DNA from: Rhodothermus sp.
GTDB taxonomy: Bacteria > Bacteroidota > Rhodothermia > Rhodothermales > Rhodothermaceae
DNA length: 64,000 bases
Assembly: GCA_030950375.1 (NCBI GenBank)
Contig: JAUZRN010000021.1
Coordinates: 26,499-90,498, forward strand
Reading direction: 5' to 3'
Shown here in pieces: positions 49,231-59,034 of the stretch. Within the stretch, counting starts at the first letter, position 1. Each line of letters begins with the position of its first letter. The notes under the pieces were generated by a model. It was not told the DNA's origin, ran no database searches, and saw only the letters and a list, made by a program, of their open reading frames with translations. A program made the translations under genes and the position numbers.

Positions 49231-49425
49231 GGTAATTTTCACTTTCTTGTGGATGGATTGAACGGCAGAGAAGCACGACTGGTCACCAGACATATCGGGA
49301 ATTTAGAAATTCCCCGGTATAGAAAAAGCATGGGCCTGTAAGGTCTTGTTGAAAGTTGATGTAACTCCTCTACCAGCGTGTACGTATCTTTTAGTACTAT
49401 CTGAATCATGCAAAGGGAAGCGATC

Positions 49426-49704
49426 ATGGATTTCTGGGAATTTGTATTATCTTTCTCCCTGGCTTTTGTGCTACCGCTTGCTGCGCTACACCTGGTGCTC
49501 AGCTATCGGCGCGAGAAGCTCAAGCTACGCCAGGGACCGTCGTTGGGGGCACGCGAACTGCAGCAATTGATACAGCAGGCTGTCGAGGAAGCGCAGCGGC
49601 CGCTACTGGCACGCATCGAAGCGCTGGAACGCCAGCTCAGGGCGCTTCCCGGGGAACGCGAGTCGACTACTCATGAGGGGTCGCCTCATCCAGAGGCTTC
49701 CTGA
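49426..49704 (+). CDS. Small membrane protein of PspB-like topology
   Basis: 92 residues from ATG 49426, chosen over ATG 49408 because AAAGGGAAG precedes it at good spacing. One N-terminal membrane helix (VLSFSLAFVLPLAALHLVLSY) is followed by a basic stretch and a coiled-coil-like amphipathic helix (ARELQQLIQQAVEEAQRPLLARIEALERQ). The arrangement matches PspB, a partner of PspC in envelope stress signalling. Sequence similarity itself is weak, and the PspC gene is 38 kb away. Confidence 0.55.
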   Translation: MDFWEFVLSFSLAFVLPLAALHLVLSYRREKLKLRQGPSLGARELQQLIQQAVEEAQRPLLARIEALERQLRALPGERESTTHEGSPHPEAS

Positions 49705-49813
49705 ATAGCTAACGGCTGATCATCCTGCCGAAGATGGTTATGAAAAAGCCTGCGCATTTACTTAATGCTGTTCCGGTCACTGTTTCTGGCGGCGGTTTCC
49801 TGTCCTTTGCGGT

Positions 49814-50011
49814 GTGAGCGATTATGCGCTCTCTGACGCAGCGTTGCCAGCTGGCGACGCCAATCCAATCCTCTCAAAACAGGAGCTGGGAAGGCTGGTG
49901 GAAGAAGCGGTGCGGCGGGCGGTAACGCTGCGAGAAAGCTGGCGAGATCAAAGAAAGTGTCGGCTACTGCCGCCTTCTGTACTGCAGACTTCCCGTTGGG
50001 AAGCCGAATAG
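49814..50011 (+). CDS. Doubtful small ORF with a helix like the preceding gene
   Basis: A 65-codon frame from GTG 49814. Its middle (KQELGRLVEEAVRRAVTLRE) resembles the helical part of the preceding 92-residue protein (ARELQQLIQQAVEEAQRPL), but the N-terminal membrane helix is absent. It could be a decayed paralogue or chance. The rest of the 49705-50159 gap shows only the ppdK terminator. Confidence 0.25.
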   Translation: MSDYALSDAALPAGDANPILSKQELGRLVEEAVRRAVTLRESWRDQRKCRLLPPSVLQTSRWEAE

Positions 50012-50111
50012 CCGGGCGCGGCGCAAGCCAGATCCGGATGACTTCAGGCAGTTCCGCTGACAATGGAATGAGGGATTGTCGTCTTGCGTTGACGGAAGTT
50101 GAAAGGCAAGC

Positions 50112-50145
50112 AAAAAGGCCGTCGGACGCTGGTCCGACGGCCTTT
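50112..50145 (-). terminator. Terminator of ppdK
   Basis: A perfect 14-bp stem AAAGGCCGTCGGAC / GTCCGACGGCCTTT with loop GCTG. A-runs and T-runs on both sides allow activity in either direction. It lies 15 bases past the ppdK stop. Confidence 0.9.
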
Positions 50146-50159
50146 AGCGCCTTGTCCGT

Positions 50160-52847
50160 TCAAGCTCCGCTGGCAGCTTCCGCTTCAGCCATTGCTTTTT
50201 CTTTGCGTGCTTCAGCTCGCAGGTGGGCCTGGGCAGCTGCCAGGCGGGCGATTGGTACGCGGAAGGGCGAGCACGAGACGTAGTCGAGCCCGACTTCGTA
50301 GCAGAAAGCTACAGAAGCAGGGTCGCCGCCGTGCTCCCCGCAGATGCCCACCTTCAGGGAAGGCCGCGTGGCCCGGCCGCGTTCGGTGCCCATCTGTACC
50401 AGCTGACCGACGCCTTCCTGGTCGAGCGTCTGGAACGGATCGTCCTGCAAGATCTTGTGCTCCAGGTAGTAGGGCAGGAATTTGCCGGCGTCGTCGCGGC
50501 TGTAGCCGAAGGTGAGCTGCGTCAGGTCGTTTGTACCGAACGAGAAGAACTCGGCCACCTCAGCAATCTGATCGGCGATCAGCGCGGCCCGTGGCACTTC
50601 GATCATCGTGCCTACCAGGTATTCAACCCGCTCGCCTTTTTCCTGGAAGACCTTTTCGGCCGTGGCCTCGATCACCTGGCGTTGGTGCTCGAGTTCCTCG
50701 CGCGTACCTACCAGCGGTACCATGATCTCGGGATGTACCTCGACGCCTTCCTGCTTCAGTTCGACGGCTGCTTCCAGGATCGCCCGCGTCTGCATTTCGG
50801 TGATCTCCGGATAGGTAATACCCAGCCGACAGCCGCGATGGCCCAGCATCGGATTGAATTCCTTCAGCGCCTCTACTTTGGCCTGCACGGTTTCGACCGG
50901 AATGCCCAGCGCCTCGGCCAGCTCCTGCTGCTCTTTCTCGTCGTGCGGCAGGAACTCGTGCAGCGGCGGGTCCAGCAGCCGGATGGTGACTGGTTTGCCG
51001 GCCATTGCGCGAAAGATGCCCCGGAAGTCTTCCTTCTGATAGGGTAGGAGCTTGGCCAGCGCCGCTTTTCGTTCTTCGAGCGTCGAGGCCAGGATCATTT
51101 CTCGCATGGCCAGGATCCGGTCGCCCTCGAAGAACATGTGTTCGGTGCGGCACAGGCCAATCCCTTCGGCGCCGAACGCCACCGCCTTACGCGCATCCTG
51201 GGGCGTATCGGCATTCGTGCGCACGCCCAGCGTCCGGAACGTATCGACCCATTCCATGAAGCGGGCAAAGTCGCCCGAAAGCGAGGGTTCCACCAGTTCC
51301 TCCTTGCCAAGGATGACTTCGCCGGTGGAGCCATTGATTGAGATCCAGTCGCCTTCCTTGACGACCACCGCGCCCGCCCGGAAGGTCTTCGTCCTGTAGT
51401 CGATCACGATGTCGCTGCAGCCGGCCACGCAGGGCTTGCCCCAGCCGCGTGCTACGACGGCCGCATGGGAGGTCATGCCGCCACGTGAAGTCAAGATGCC
51501 CTCGGCGGCATGCATGCCGCCGACGTCCTCCGGACTGGTCTCCACACGGACCAGAATCACGCGTTTACCCTGCGCTTTCCAGGCCTCGGCCTCTTCGGCT
51601 GTAAAGACAACCTGGCCGACGGCAGCGCCCGGCGAAGCCGGCAGGCCGCGTCCGATAACGCGATCCTTGTAGGCACTTTCGTCCTTGAAGCGCGGATGCA
51701 GAAGCTGGTCCAGATGCTCCGGATCGACCAGATCGCGCACAGCCGTCTTGGGGTCCACCAGTCCCTCATCGACCATATCGACGGCAATCTTGACGGCTGC
51801 TACGCCTGTCCGCTTACCGTTGCGCGTCTGGAGAATGAAGAGTCGGCCTTCCTGAACCGTAAACTCAATATCCTGCATGTTCTTGTAGTGGCGCTCCAGC
51901 AGGCGGGCCAGCCGCAGCAGCTCCTCGTACACGTCCGGCATGAGCTGCTTCAACTCAGCAATGCTCTTGGGCGTGCGGATACCGGCCACCACGTCTTCTC
52001 CCTGCGCGTTGATCAGGAATTCGCCGTAGAGCTCATTTGCACCAGTGGCCGGGTTGCGCGTAAAGCATACGCCCGTACCGCTCCGCTCGCCCATGTTGCC
52101 AAAAACCATTGCCTGCACGTTGACAGCTGTGCCGAGCAGGCCGCGAATCTTGTGAATCTGACGGTATTTGACAGCCCGTTCGCTGTTCCACGACTCGAAA
52201 ACGGCATTGATGGCCTTGTAGAGCTGCTCGTATGGATCTTCGGGGAAGAGCGAGCCGGTGTGCTGCCGATAGACCTCCTTGTAGCGACGTACCAGTTCTT
52301 TCAGCGCTTCCGCATCCAGCTCGGTGTCTTCGGTAACGCCCTTTTCCCTTTTGAGCCCGTCGAGTACTTCCTCGAAGTAGGCGTGTTTGACGCCCATCAC
52401 CACATCGCCAAACATGTCGATAAAGCGGCGATAGGCGTCGTAGGCGAAGCGCTCGTTGTTGGTGCGTCGGGCAAGTCCTTCGACGACCTGGTCGTTGATG
52501 CCCAGATTCAACACGGTGTCCATCATGCCGGGCATCGAGATGGCTGCACCACTACGTACCGAAACCAGCAACGGACGCTCCGGGTCGCCGAAGCGTGCGC
52601 CCATGAGCTGCTCGATGTGCCGGATGCCTTCGCGCACCTGTTCCTCCAGGCCTGCCGGCCACTTGCCGCCATGCTCATGGAAATACGCGCAGGCCTCGGT
52701 GGTAATGGTAAAGCCCGGTGGTACCGGCAGGCCAATGGCACTCATTTCGGCCAGGTTAGCCCCTTTGCCCCCCAGCAGATCGCGCATGTCTTTGTTGCCT
52801 TCAGCCTGCCCGCCGCCAAAGCGGTACACATACTTTTTCGTGCTCAT
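50160..52847 (-). CDS. ppdK: Pyruvate, phosphate dikinase
   Basis: 895 residues from ATG 52847, which has AAGGGGG at eight bases; an in-frame ATG 14 codons upstream lacks this. The N-terminal ATP-grasp domain has [23 protein letters not shown], the phosphohistidine domain has the catalytic His in [24 protein letters not shown], and the C-terminal PEP barrel has RVRTE-like [10 protein letters not shown] and the catalytic Cys region [16 protein letters not shown]. It interconverts pyruvate and PEP with ATP/AMP/Pi/PPi. It is monocistronic and divergent from the Dps-like gene. Confidence 0.97.
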   Translation of the reverse strand: MSTKKYVYRFGGGQAEGNKDMRDLLGGKGANLAEMSAIGLPVPPGFTITTEACAYFHEHGGKWPAGLEEQVREGIRHIEQLMGARFGDPERPLLVSVRSGAAISMPGMMDTVLNLGINDQVVEGLARRTNNERFAYDAYRRFIDMFGDVVMGVKHAYFEEVLDGLKREKGVTEDTELDAEALKELVRRYKEVYRQHTGSLFPEDPYEQLYKAINAVFESWNSERAVKYRQIHKIRGLLGTAVNVQAMVFGNMGERSGTGVCFTRNPATGANELYGEFLINAQGEDVVAGIRTPKSIAELKQLMPDVYEELLRLARLLERHYKNMQDIEFTVQEGRLFILQTRNGKRTGVAAVKIAVDMVDEGLVDPKTAVRDLVDPEHLDQLLHPRFKDESAYKDRVIGRGLPASPGAAVGQVVFTAEEAEAWKAQGKRVILVRVETSPEDVGGMHAAEGILTSRGGMTSHAAVVARGWGKPCVAGCSDIVIDYRTKTFRAGAVVVKEGDWISINGSTGEVILGKEELVEPSLSGDFARFMEWVDTFRTLGVRTNADTPQDARKAVAFGAEGIGLCRTEHMFFEGDRILAMREMILASTLEERKAALAKLLPYQKEDFRGIFRAMAGKPVTIRLLDPPLHEFLPHDEKEQQELAEALGIPVETVQAKVEALKEFNPMLGHRGCRLGITYPEITEMQTRAILEAAVELKQEGVEVHPEIMVPLVGTREELEHQRQVIEATAEKVFQEKGERVEYLVGTMIEVPRAALIADQIAEVAEFFSFGTNDLTQLTFGYSRDDAGKFLPYYLEHKILQDDPFQTLDQEGVGQLVQMGTERGRATRPSLKVGICGEHGGDPASVAFCYEVGLDYVSCSPFRVPIARLAAAQAHLRAEARKEKAMAEAEAASGA

Positions 52848-53084
52848 GGGACCCCCTTGGAAAGCGATTTGGTGTTTCGGATATTGCATTTGCTTGCCGG
52901 CAACTTTTCGCTATAAGATAGCCTTCAACTGCCGGTTGTCAACGGCTGCCATCACACAGATAATCTCTTTCGATAAAACGGGGGTAAAGTCTTAAAAGCT
53001 TGTTTTTTATGCCATAAAACGAAAGTTTCAACCGGTAGCGAAAATGAATGCCTTGTCTTGAAACCATTAAATTCTTGCAAACAA

Positions 53085-53648
53085 ATGGAACAGACCATGC
53101 ACGGGGTTGAAAAGGTGCCGCAGGTCTTCGAAAAACCGATGCGCTCCCGTACGGACGTGCGGAGGAATCCAATAGGTTTACCACGGCCGGTTGTTGAACA
53201 GCTGCTGCCTCATCTGGACGCCTTTCAGGCATCGCTCTGGGTGCTTTATCATCAGTATCACAAGCATCACTGGCTGGTTGAGGGAGCGACCTACACCACG
53301 CTGGCTCGCTTCTTTCAGGGGTGCTACAGGCAGGTGCATGAGGGGCTGGATCGTATTGCCGAGCGCATTACGTTGCTGGGCGGGGTGCCTACCTGTCACC
53401 CGGAGGTGCTGGTAAAACGGTCGTTTTTAGCCCATGAGCCGGAGGGTGTCTATACGGTGGAGGTGATGTTGCAGCATGATCTGCGGGCCGAGCGGGAGCT
53501 GTGCATTCAGCTACGGGGCAGCATCGCACTGGCGCTGGAATTGAATGAACATGGTACGCGGCGTCTGCTGGAAGAAGTGTTGCAGGCGGCCGAGGCGCGG
53601 GCCACACAGCTGGCCCACTTACTGGGCAATCACGCTATAACGGAATGA
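53085..53648 (+). CDS. Dps-like ferritin-family protein
   Basis: 187 residues from ATG 53085; ATG 53097 is an alternative, and no start has a strong ribosome site. The ferritin-like four-helix core has YHQYHKHHWLVEG, a His-rich version of the Dps motif NFHW-x-V-x-G, followed by HEGLDRIAERITLLGGVP with the ferroxidase Asp/Glu. The protein should form a mini-ferritin that stores iron and protects DNA. The N-terminal 25 residues are basic and might bind DNA. Its TGA overlaps the glycerate kinase ATG (ATGA). Confidence 0.85.
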   Translation: MEQTMHGVEKVPQVFEKPMRSRTDVRRNPIGLPRPVVEQLLPHLDAFQASLWVLYHQYHKHHWLVEGATYTTLARFFQGCYRQVHEGLDRIAERITLLGGVPTCHPEVLVKRSFLAHEPEGVYTVEVMLQHDLRAERELCIQLRGSIALALELNEHGTRRLLEEVLQAAEARATQLAHLLGNHAITE

Positions 53649-54973
53649 GTGGACAGATGGGCAGACCGGACGTCGTTGCTGATGCACAGGTCATCTTTCG
53701 AGCGGCTGTGCGCGGTGCGCAAGCCGATGTCTTACTGACGCAGACGCCGTGGACCACCTGGGCACCTCAGCGGATTGATCGCTATCGACAGGTGGTGGTG
53801 GTGGGCATGGGGAAAGCGGCGATGGTTATGGCGGGAATGGTCGAACAGCTGCTGGGAGCACGTATTGCAGCAGGGGTTGTAGTGGTTCCGCATGGCTATC
53901 CACAGATGCCTCCGCCACACTGTCCGTTGCCCCGGCGCATCGAGGTGCTGGAGGCCGGACATCCCGTACCGGACGAAGCCAGCGTGCAGGCGGCCCGGCG
54001 CATCTTGACGCTGGCCGAAAATTGTGAAGAAGCCGATCTGTTGCTGGTGCTCATTTCCGGCGGCGGTTCGGCCCTCTGCACCGATTTTGCACCACCGGTG
54101 ACGCTGGCCGATGCCCGACAGACTTTCCGCCTACTGCTTGAAAGTGGGGCGGACATCTATCAGATGAACACGGTGCGGAAGCACCTGTCGCGCGTTGGGG
54201 GAGGCCGCCTGGCAAAGGCCGCCGCACCGGCCGACGTGCTGGCGCTGGTGATTTCTGACGTGGTAGGCGACGACCTGTCGGTGATTGCCAGTGGGCCGAC
54301 GGTGCCGGACCCGACCACGTTTGCCGAAGCCATCGCGGTGCTCCGCCGCTATGATCTCTGGCATCGGGTGCCTGCCTCGGTGCGCGCGTGCCTGGAAGCG
54401 GGTGTTACTGATCCCTCGCTGGAGACGCCCAAGCCGGCCGATCCCCGGTTCGCCCGCGTCGTCACCCGACTGATCGGCACCAACCGCCGGGCACTGGAGG
54501 CGGCTGCCGACGAAGCCCGCCAGCGTGGCTATTCGGTGCGCATTGTAACAGACCGGTTGACCGGAGAGGCACGCGAGGTAGCGCCCCGCCTGGTGGCAGC
54601 GCTCCGAGAGGTTCGAGAAGATCGGCCGGTATGCCTGCTCTGGGGCGGCGAGACGACTGTCACGGTGCGAGGCCAGGGCCGCGGGGGACGCAATCAGGAG
54701 TTGGCACTGGCTGCGGCGCTGGCAATGGACGGCTGGGACGCGCAGACGGTGCTGCTGAGTGGCGGCACCGACGGCCGCGATGGCCCCACGGATGCGGCTG
54801 GCGCCTGGGCAACCCCCGAAACGGTTGTCCGTGCCCGCGCCTGCGGGAAAGATCCGCAGGCCTATCTTGCAAACAACGATGCCTATACCTTTTTTGAAGC
54901 GCTCGATCAGCTACTCTTTACCGGGCCCACGCACACGAACGTCATGGACGTGCAGGTCGGTCTGCGCTGGTAA
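53645..54973 (+). CDS. Glycerate 2-kinase (MOFRL family)
   Basis: 442 residues. The N-terminal DUF4147 domain has VVVVGMGKAAMVMAGMVEQLLG, EAGHPVPDEAS and VLISGGGSALC. The C-terminal MOFRL domain has CLLWGGETTVTVRGQGRGGRNQELALAAA and LLSGGTDGRDGPTDAAGAW. It phosphorylates D-glycerate to 2-phosphoglycerate. Its ATG overlaps the upstream stop codon, so it is translated together with the Dps-like gene, an unexplained pairing. Confidence 0.92.
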   Translation: MSGQMGRPDVVADAQVIFRAAVRGAQADVLLTQTPWTTWAPQRIDRYRQVVVVGMGKAAMVMAGMVEQLLGARIAAGVVVVPHGYPQMPPPHCPLPRRIEVLEAGHPVPDEASVQAARRILTLAENCEEADLLLVLISGGGSALCTDFAPPVTLADARQTFRLLLESGADIYQMNTVRKHLSRVGGGRLAKAAAPADVLALVISDVVGDDLSVIASGPTVPDPTTFAEAIAVLRRYDLWHRVPASVRACLEAGVTDPSLETPKPADPRFARVVTRLIGTNRRALEAAADEARQRGYSVRIVTDRLTGEAREVAPRLVAALREVREDRPVCLLWGGETTVTVRGQGRGGRNQELALAAALAMDGWDAQTVLLSGGTDGRDGPTDAAGAWATPETVVRARACGKDPQAYLANNDAYTFFEALDQLLFTGPTHTNVMDVQVGLRW

Positions 54974-54985
54974 CGGGCTCCGGGC

Positions 54986-55042
54986 TCAGGACGTTGGATT
55001 AAAGACCTGCCGTACGTACTGACGCAGCCAGTCTTCAAACGC
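54986..55042 (-). pseudogene. 18-codon C-terminal gene remnant
   Basis: On the minus strand an open stretch reads AFEDWLRQYVRQVFNPTS then TGA. It looks like a real protein C-terminus, but an in-frame TAG precedes it immediately and no coding signal continues upstream. Probably the tail of a deleted gene. Chance cannot be ruled out at this length. Confidence 0.25.
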
Positions 55043-55181
55043 CTACGGGTGGGTAACCGTCGCCCTTCCAGAGAAGAGGTGGGTATGCCCGTTGCGCCCA
55101 CGCGACTACCAGCGCCTACGCCATACATCAAGCAACACTTTATTAGTTTTCCTCTCCTGGAGGAAGGGGGACAGGGGAGGG

Positions 55182-55280
55182 GGCCTTCACCCACCCTTGT
55201 TGTTATTGCCCCCGGCAGGCGTAAAAACTGTAGCGCAGAAAGAGCATGAGGCCTTCACCCACCCTTGTTGTTATTGCCCC
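55182..55280. repeat. 31-bp perfect direct repeat pair, 37-bp spacer
   Basis: The same 31 bases, starting GGCCTTCACCC and ending TTATTGCCCC, occur at 55182-55212 and 55250-55280. Only two copies are present and the unit is not palindromic. It appears to belong to an intergenic repeat element. Confidence 0.85.
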
Positions 55281-55626
55281 TATCCCATGCGTTGGCGTCT
55301 TACCCGCAAGAGAACCACCCCCCTCAAGCCGTTGGGCCAGCTCCCTCTGTGAGGGGGAGCAAAATTTTCTGGGTTCTCTACAGCAAGGCTCCTCCACCGC
55401 AGTCGAGCGAGCTGTTACAGCTTGCGTCTGTGGTCTGAGCAGGAGCGGGAGTGCCAAGAAGCAGACTGCTGCGTAGCGCGATGGTTGCGCTGCGTAGCTG
55501 AATGGTCGGCAGCTATGTTTGAAGGGGGCCTGTGTATATGATAGCCTCCTTGTTTTGAGGTTTGACGGAGCCCATCAAGTGTAACAGTGATTTTAAAACG
55601 TCAAGTACTACAACGACACATTTCAG

Positions 55627-55704
55627 ATGGATACCAGTGAAAAGAACGGGCTAAGCGGCGGCTACTATATCGTGCTGCTGGAAAATCACCTCGAAATTTT
55701 TTAA
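55627..55704 (+). CDS. Doubtful 25-residue ORF upstream of the DASS gene
   Basis: ATG 55627 to TAA 55702 encodes MDTSEKNGLSGGYYIVLLEN and five more residues. The start lacks a ribosome site and the surrounding DNA is AT-rich. The Gly-Gly-Tyr-Tyr followed by a hydrophobic run is unlike random GC-rich frames nearby, but no family was recognised. Confidence 0.2.
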   Translation: MDTSEKNGLSGGYYIVLLENHLEIF

Positions 55705-55743
55705 TAAACTACACCCTTTTACTGGCCCGGTCCGCTGTCTGGC

Positions 55744-57204
55744 ATGACGCGCCGTCAACAACTGGGATTCTGGCTGGGACCGCTGGTCTGCCTGAGTTTC
55801 TGGTTGGTGCCTCGACCCGAGGCACTTACAGAGGAGGCCTGGCGTACAGCGGCCGTCAGTCTCTGGATGGCCGTCTGGTGGATTACCGAGGCGATTCCTA
55901 TTCCGGCTACAGCGCTACTGCCGATCGTGCTGTATCCGGTGTTGGGGATCCGTACCATCGGAGAGGCGACCGCCCCGTATGCCCATCCTATCATCTTTCT
56001 GTTCATGGGCGGTTTTCTGCTGGCGCAGGCCATGCAGCGCTGGCGGTTGCATCGGCGTCTGGCGTTGCATCTGATCCGGCGTATTGGCACGCGGCCGGCG
56101 CGACTGGTACTGGGTTTTCTGTTGACCAGCGCTTTACTGAGCCTGTGGATCAGCAATACCGCCACAGCACTCATGATGCTACCGATAGCCCTGTCGGTGC
56201 TGGAGCTGCTCGAGGAGCAGGCAGCGGAACAGCCCGCTCTGCGGGCCTTCAAGGCGGCGCTGGTGCTCAGTATTGCCTACGGTTGCAACGTTGGCGGTAT
56301 GGGAACGCTGATTGGCACGCCGCCCAATGCGCTCCTGGCGGGTTTTTTGAACGAGACCTACGGCTATGAACTGAGTTTTGCGGCCTGGCTGCCGCTGGGG
56401 CTTCCGGTTGCAGGGATGGGGTTGCTGCTAACTTACCTGCTGCTGGTTTACGGATTATTTCCGCAGGGGCGACGGTTGCAGGTGGAAGCGCAGCAACTGC
56501 TTCAGGCGGAGCTGAAAGCGCTGGGGCCGCTGAAGGCGGCCGAGCGTCGGGTGGCCTGGGTCTTTGGCATCACAGCGCTCTTGTGGATAACCCGTCCGCT
56601 ACTGACCCAATGGTTGCCTGGTCTTTCAGATGCCGGTATTGCCATGGGGGCGGCCCTGGTGCTGTTTCTGCTGCCGGCCGGGGAGGGCCAGCGGTTGCTG
56701 GACTGGCAGACGGCCCGACAGCTTCCCTGGGGTATTCTGCTGCTTTTCGGGGGTGGACTCAGCATGGCCGATGCGATCAGCGACACGGGGCTGGCCCGCT
56801 GGATTGGGACGCAGGTTGAGGTGTTGGCCGGCTGGCCGCCGCTTTTGATGGTGCTGCTGGCGACAGGGCTCATGGTATTTCTGACAGAGATCACCAGCAA
56901 TACGGCGGTGACTGCGGCCTTTCTGCCGGTTCTGGCTTCAGCGGCTGTAGGGTTAGGGCAGGATCCGTTACTGCTGGCCGTGCCGGCCACGCTGGGGGCC
57001 AGTTGTGCCTTCATGTTGCCGGTGGCTACGCCGCCCAATGCAGTGGTGTACAGCACCGGGCGCATTTCGATGACCGAGATGGTAAGGGTCGGCTTCTGGC
57101 TGAATCTTATATTTATCGGCCTGTTGACGCTGCTGGCCTTCACGCTGCTTCCGCTGGTTCTCGGGGTGCAGCCGGGTGTGGTCCCTCTCTGGGCGCAACC
57201 GTGA
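55744..57204 (+). CDS. DASS-family (SLC13) anion:sodium symporter
   Basis: 486 residues with about 11-12 membrane segments. The two SNT signature loops that bind sodium and carboxylate are intact: ISNTATALMMLPIAL (near residue 137) and EITSNTAVTAAFLPV (near 384). The N-terminal phrase AVWWITEAIPIPATALLPIVLYP is also typical. It imports di- or tricarboxylates (succinate, malate or similar) across the inner membrane; exact specificity is not determinable. It is convergent with argB, with four bases between stops. Confidence 0.93.
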   Translation: MTRRQQLGFWLGPLVCLSFWLVPRPEALTEEAWRTAAVSLWMAVWWITEAIPIPATALLPIVLYPVLGIRTIGEATAPYAHPIIFLFMGGFLLAQAMQRWRLHRRLALHLIRRIGTRPARLVLGFLLTSALLSLWISNTATALMMLPIALSVLELLEEQAAEQPALRAFKAALVLSIAYGCNVGGMGTLIGTPPNALLAGFLNETYGYELSFAAWLPLGLPVAGMGLLLTYLLLVYGLFPQGRRLQVEAQQLLQAELKALGPLKAAERRVAWVFGITALLWITRPLLTQWLPGLSDAGIAMGAALVLFLLPAGEGQRLLDWQTARQLPWGILLLFGGGLSMADAISDTGLARWIGTQVEVLAGWPPLLMVLLATGLMVFLTEITSNTAVTAAFLPVLASAAVGLGQDPLLLAVPATLGASCAFMLPVATPPNAVVYSTGRISMTEMVRVGFWLNLIFIGLLTLLAFTLLPLVLGVQPGVVPLWAQP

Positions 57205-57208
57205 GCGC

Positions 57209-57994
57209 TTATCTTACCCGCGTTGCCTGTCGACGCATGAGCAGGTCGTCGGGCGCCAGGATATAGACTTCGGGAATGCCCCGGTCCAGCGCCTGAAAAG
57301 CGACTTCCAGCTTGACGCGCATGCCGCCGCCAATCCAGCCTTCGCGAAGACCGGCTTCAAAAGTGGTACGATTGCAGCAGGGCAGCAGGCTGGCGGGATT
57401 GCCCGGATCGCGGCGCACCCCGCCGGTCTCGGTAACGAGCAGAAAGGCACGCGCCTGGAGTGCTTCGGCCAACGCGCAGGCTACCGTATCGGCATTCACG
57501 TTGTAGAGCTGTCCTGCGTCGTCAATGCCGAGGGGCGCTACGACCGGCACATATCCTCCAGCCAGCAGGTGCTGCAACAAGGCCGGCTCGACCCGCTCCA
57601 CATCGCCGACAAAGCCAAAATCCACCGTTTCGTCGCCAATAGTCCAGGGAGGACGGCGACGTACCCGAAGCATACCGCCATCGGCCGCGGCGAGTCCAAC
57701 GGCCGGCAGGCCATGGCGCAGGGCGGCAGCCACCAGACGCAGGTTCAGTTCTCCGCGTAGCGTCCACTGCAGGATCTGCAGGTCCAGGGTAGTGGTGACG
57801 CGGCGTCCCTGCACGATGCGCGGCCGATGACCCAGCCGATGGGCCAGCGCCGTGGCCTGAGGACCCCCACCGTGTACGACCACCACAGGGGTCTGCCGGT
57901 GTAGTCTGGCGATGCCCTGCCAGAAGACTTCCAGGGTTTCAGATGCTTCGAGGAGGGCTCCTCCAATTTTGACGACGACGGGCTGGCTGTTCAT
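57209..57994 (-). CDS. argB: Acetylglutamate kinase (or N-acyl-glutamate kinase)
   Basis: 261 residues from ATG 57994, which overlaps the argF' stop as ATGA. Amino-acid-kinase fold: VVVKIGGALLE, TPVVVVHGGGPQATALAHRLG, YVPVVAPLGIDDAGQLYNVNADTVACALAEAL and GGMRVKLEVA. It phosphorylates N-acetyl- or N-succinyl-glutamate, the second step of arginine synthesis. The N-terminal helix associated with arginine-sensitive hexameric enzymes is absent, so feedback inhibition is uncertain. Last gene of the arginine cluster. Confidence 0.92.
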   Translation of the reverse strand: MNSQPVVVKIGGALLEASETLEVFWQGIARLHRQTPVVVVHGGGPQATALAHRLGHRPRIVQGRRVTTTLDLQILQWTLRGELNLRLVAAALRHGLPAVGLAAADGGMLRVRRRPPWTIGDETVDFGFVGDVERVEPALLQHLLAGGYVPVVAPLGIDDAGQLYNVNADTVACALAEALQARAFLLVTETGGVRRDPGNPASLLPCCNRTTFEAGLREGWIGGGMRVKLEVAFQALDRGIPEVYILAPDDLLMRRQATRVR

Positions 57995-59034
57995 CGGTCG
58001 AACGGCGGTAGGTGCCATACGTACTCCAGGATGGCTTTCTGGGCATATAGCCGGAAGGCGGCCTGCTTCAGGTGGAGGGCCTGTGGGCTGTCAAGCACAG
58101 CGTCGTCTACCACCACGTTGCGGCGAACGGGCAGGCAATGCATGAAGGCAGCCTCTCGTGTGCGGGCCATCAGCTCGGGGGTGACCCGCCAGTGGCGGTA
58201 CTGCGCTCGCAGGGTTGCTTCTGCGTCAGAAGATGTGTAAAGCAAGCGGCCACCCCATGCTTTGGCATAGACGATCTCGGCGCCGTCGAAGGCTTCGGCC
58301 TGATCGTGCATTACCGTCACACGTCCTCCATGCGCTGCCGCGTCGGCCTGCGCCCGGGCCATGACACCTTCGTCCAGCTCGAAGCCCGGCGGATGGGCCA
58401 CGACGACGTCCATGCCCAGGCGGACGGCCATCAGCAGGGCCGAATTGGGTACGGCCATGGGCAGCGGACGTGGATGGTAAGCCCAGCTCAGCACGAACCG
58501 TCGGCCCTGCACCGAGCCATCCAGGTGTTCCAGCAGGGTGGCAGCGTCGGCAAGCGCCTGACAGGGATGGTAGAAGGCCGATTCCAGGTTGATGACCGGC
58601 ACCGTGGCCGCACGGACAATGGCCCTGAGCAATAGCTCGTCACGATCCTGCACGTAGTCGGTCTGAGAGGCAAAGACGCGCACACCCAGCGCGTCGTAGT
58701 ACTGCGAGAGTACGCCGATCGCTTCGCGCATATGTTCGGCAGCCGGACCGTCCATGACCACACCATCGCGCCACTCGATCTGCCAGGTACCCTGACCGGC
58801 CACCAGGGTAGTGGCATGGGCACCGAGCTGGACGGCTGCCAGTTCCATGGACGTACGCGTGCGCAGGGAGGGGTTGAAAAACAGTAAGGCCAGGCTTCGG
58901 TGGCGGGCGGCCTGGCTCCAGGCATGTTTGCCCTGGTGGTAATGCTCCAGGGCCCGTTTCAGGCAGCGTTGCCAGGTATCGTCGTCAACGTATTGCCAGT
59001 CGAGCAGATGCCGGGGGGTCGGAGGTGCTTCCAT
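57991..59034 (-). CDS. argF': N-acyl-L-ornithine carbamoyltransferase (ArgF')
   Basis: 347 residues. Carbamoyl-phosphate site FFNPSLRTRTSMELAA (the STRTR-equivalent is SLRTRTS), then IEWRDGVVMDG, INLESAFYHPCQALADAATL, SWAYHPRPLPMAVPNS and FMHCLPVRRNVVVDDAVLD. The MDG and YHP-x-P-x-x-x-AV-x-NS stretches mark the acylated-ornithine branch (Xanthomonas N-acetyl or Bacteroides N-succinyl enzymes) rather than classical ornithine transcarbamylase. Which acyl group is used cannot be decided here. Its ATG overlaps the argD stop. Confidence 0.88.
   Translation of the reverse strand: MEAPPTPRHLLDWQYVDDDTWQRCLKRALEHYHQGKHAWSQAARHRSLALLFFNPSLRTRTSMELAAVQLGAHATTLVAGQGTWQIEWRDGVVMDGPAAEHMREAIGVLSQYYDALGVRVFASQTDYVQDRDELLLRAIVRAATVPVINLESAFYHPCQALADAATLLEHLDGSVQGRRFVLSWAYHPRPLPMAVPNSALLMAVRLGMDVVVAHPPGFELDEGVMARAQADAAAHGGRVTVMHDQAEAFDGAEIVYAKAWGGRLLYTSSDAEATLRAQYRHWRVTPELMARTREAAFMHCLPVRRNVVVDDAVLDSPQALHLKQAAFRLYAQKAILEYVWHLPPFDR

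Larger units (their letters stand above)
54974..55743. other. 770-base gene-free region with repeats
   Basis: No full gene is seen between glycerate kinase and the DASS transporter. It contains the C-terminal remnant near 55000, purine/pyrimidine-rich palindromic stretches (55151-55183), a 31-bp direct repeat pair and a stem-loop GCTCCCTC / GAGGGGGAGC at 55340-55360 followed by AAAATTTT. The last 190 bases become clearly AT-rich. Confidence 0.6.

Noticed and set aside
51510..52916. 468-codon plus-strand open frame
   Set aside because: Antisense to ppdK, which is unmistakable; the translation has no recognisable domain.
55182..55280. Possible two-repeat CRISPR (31-bp repeats, 37-bp spacer)
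   Set aside because: The sizes fit, but there are only two copies, no cas genes and no dyad symmetry in the repeat. The surrounding palindromes point to an intergenic repeat element.
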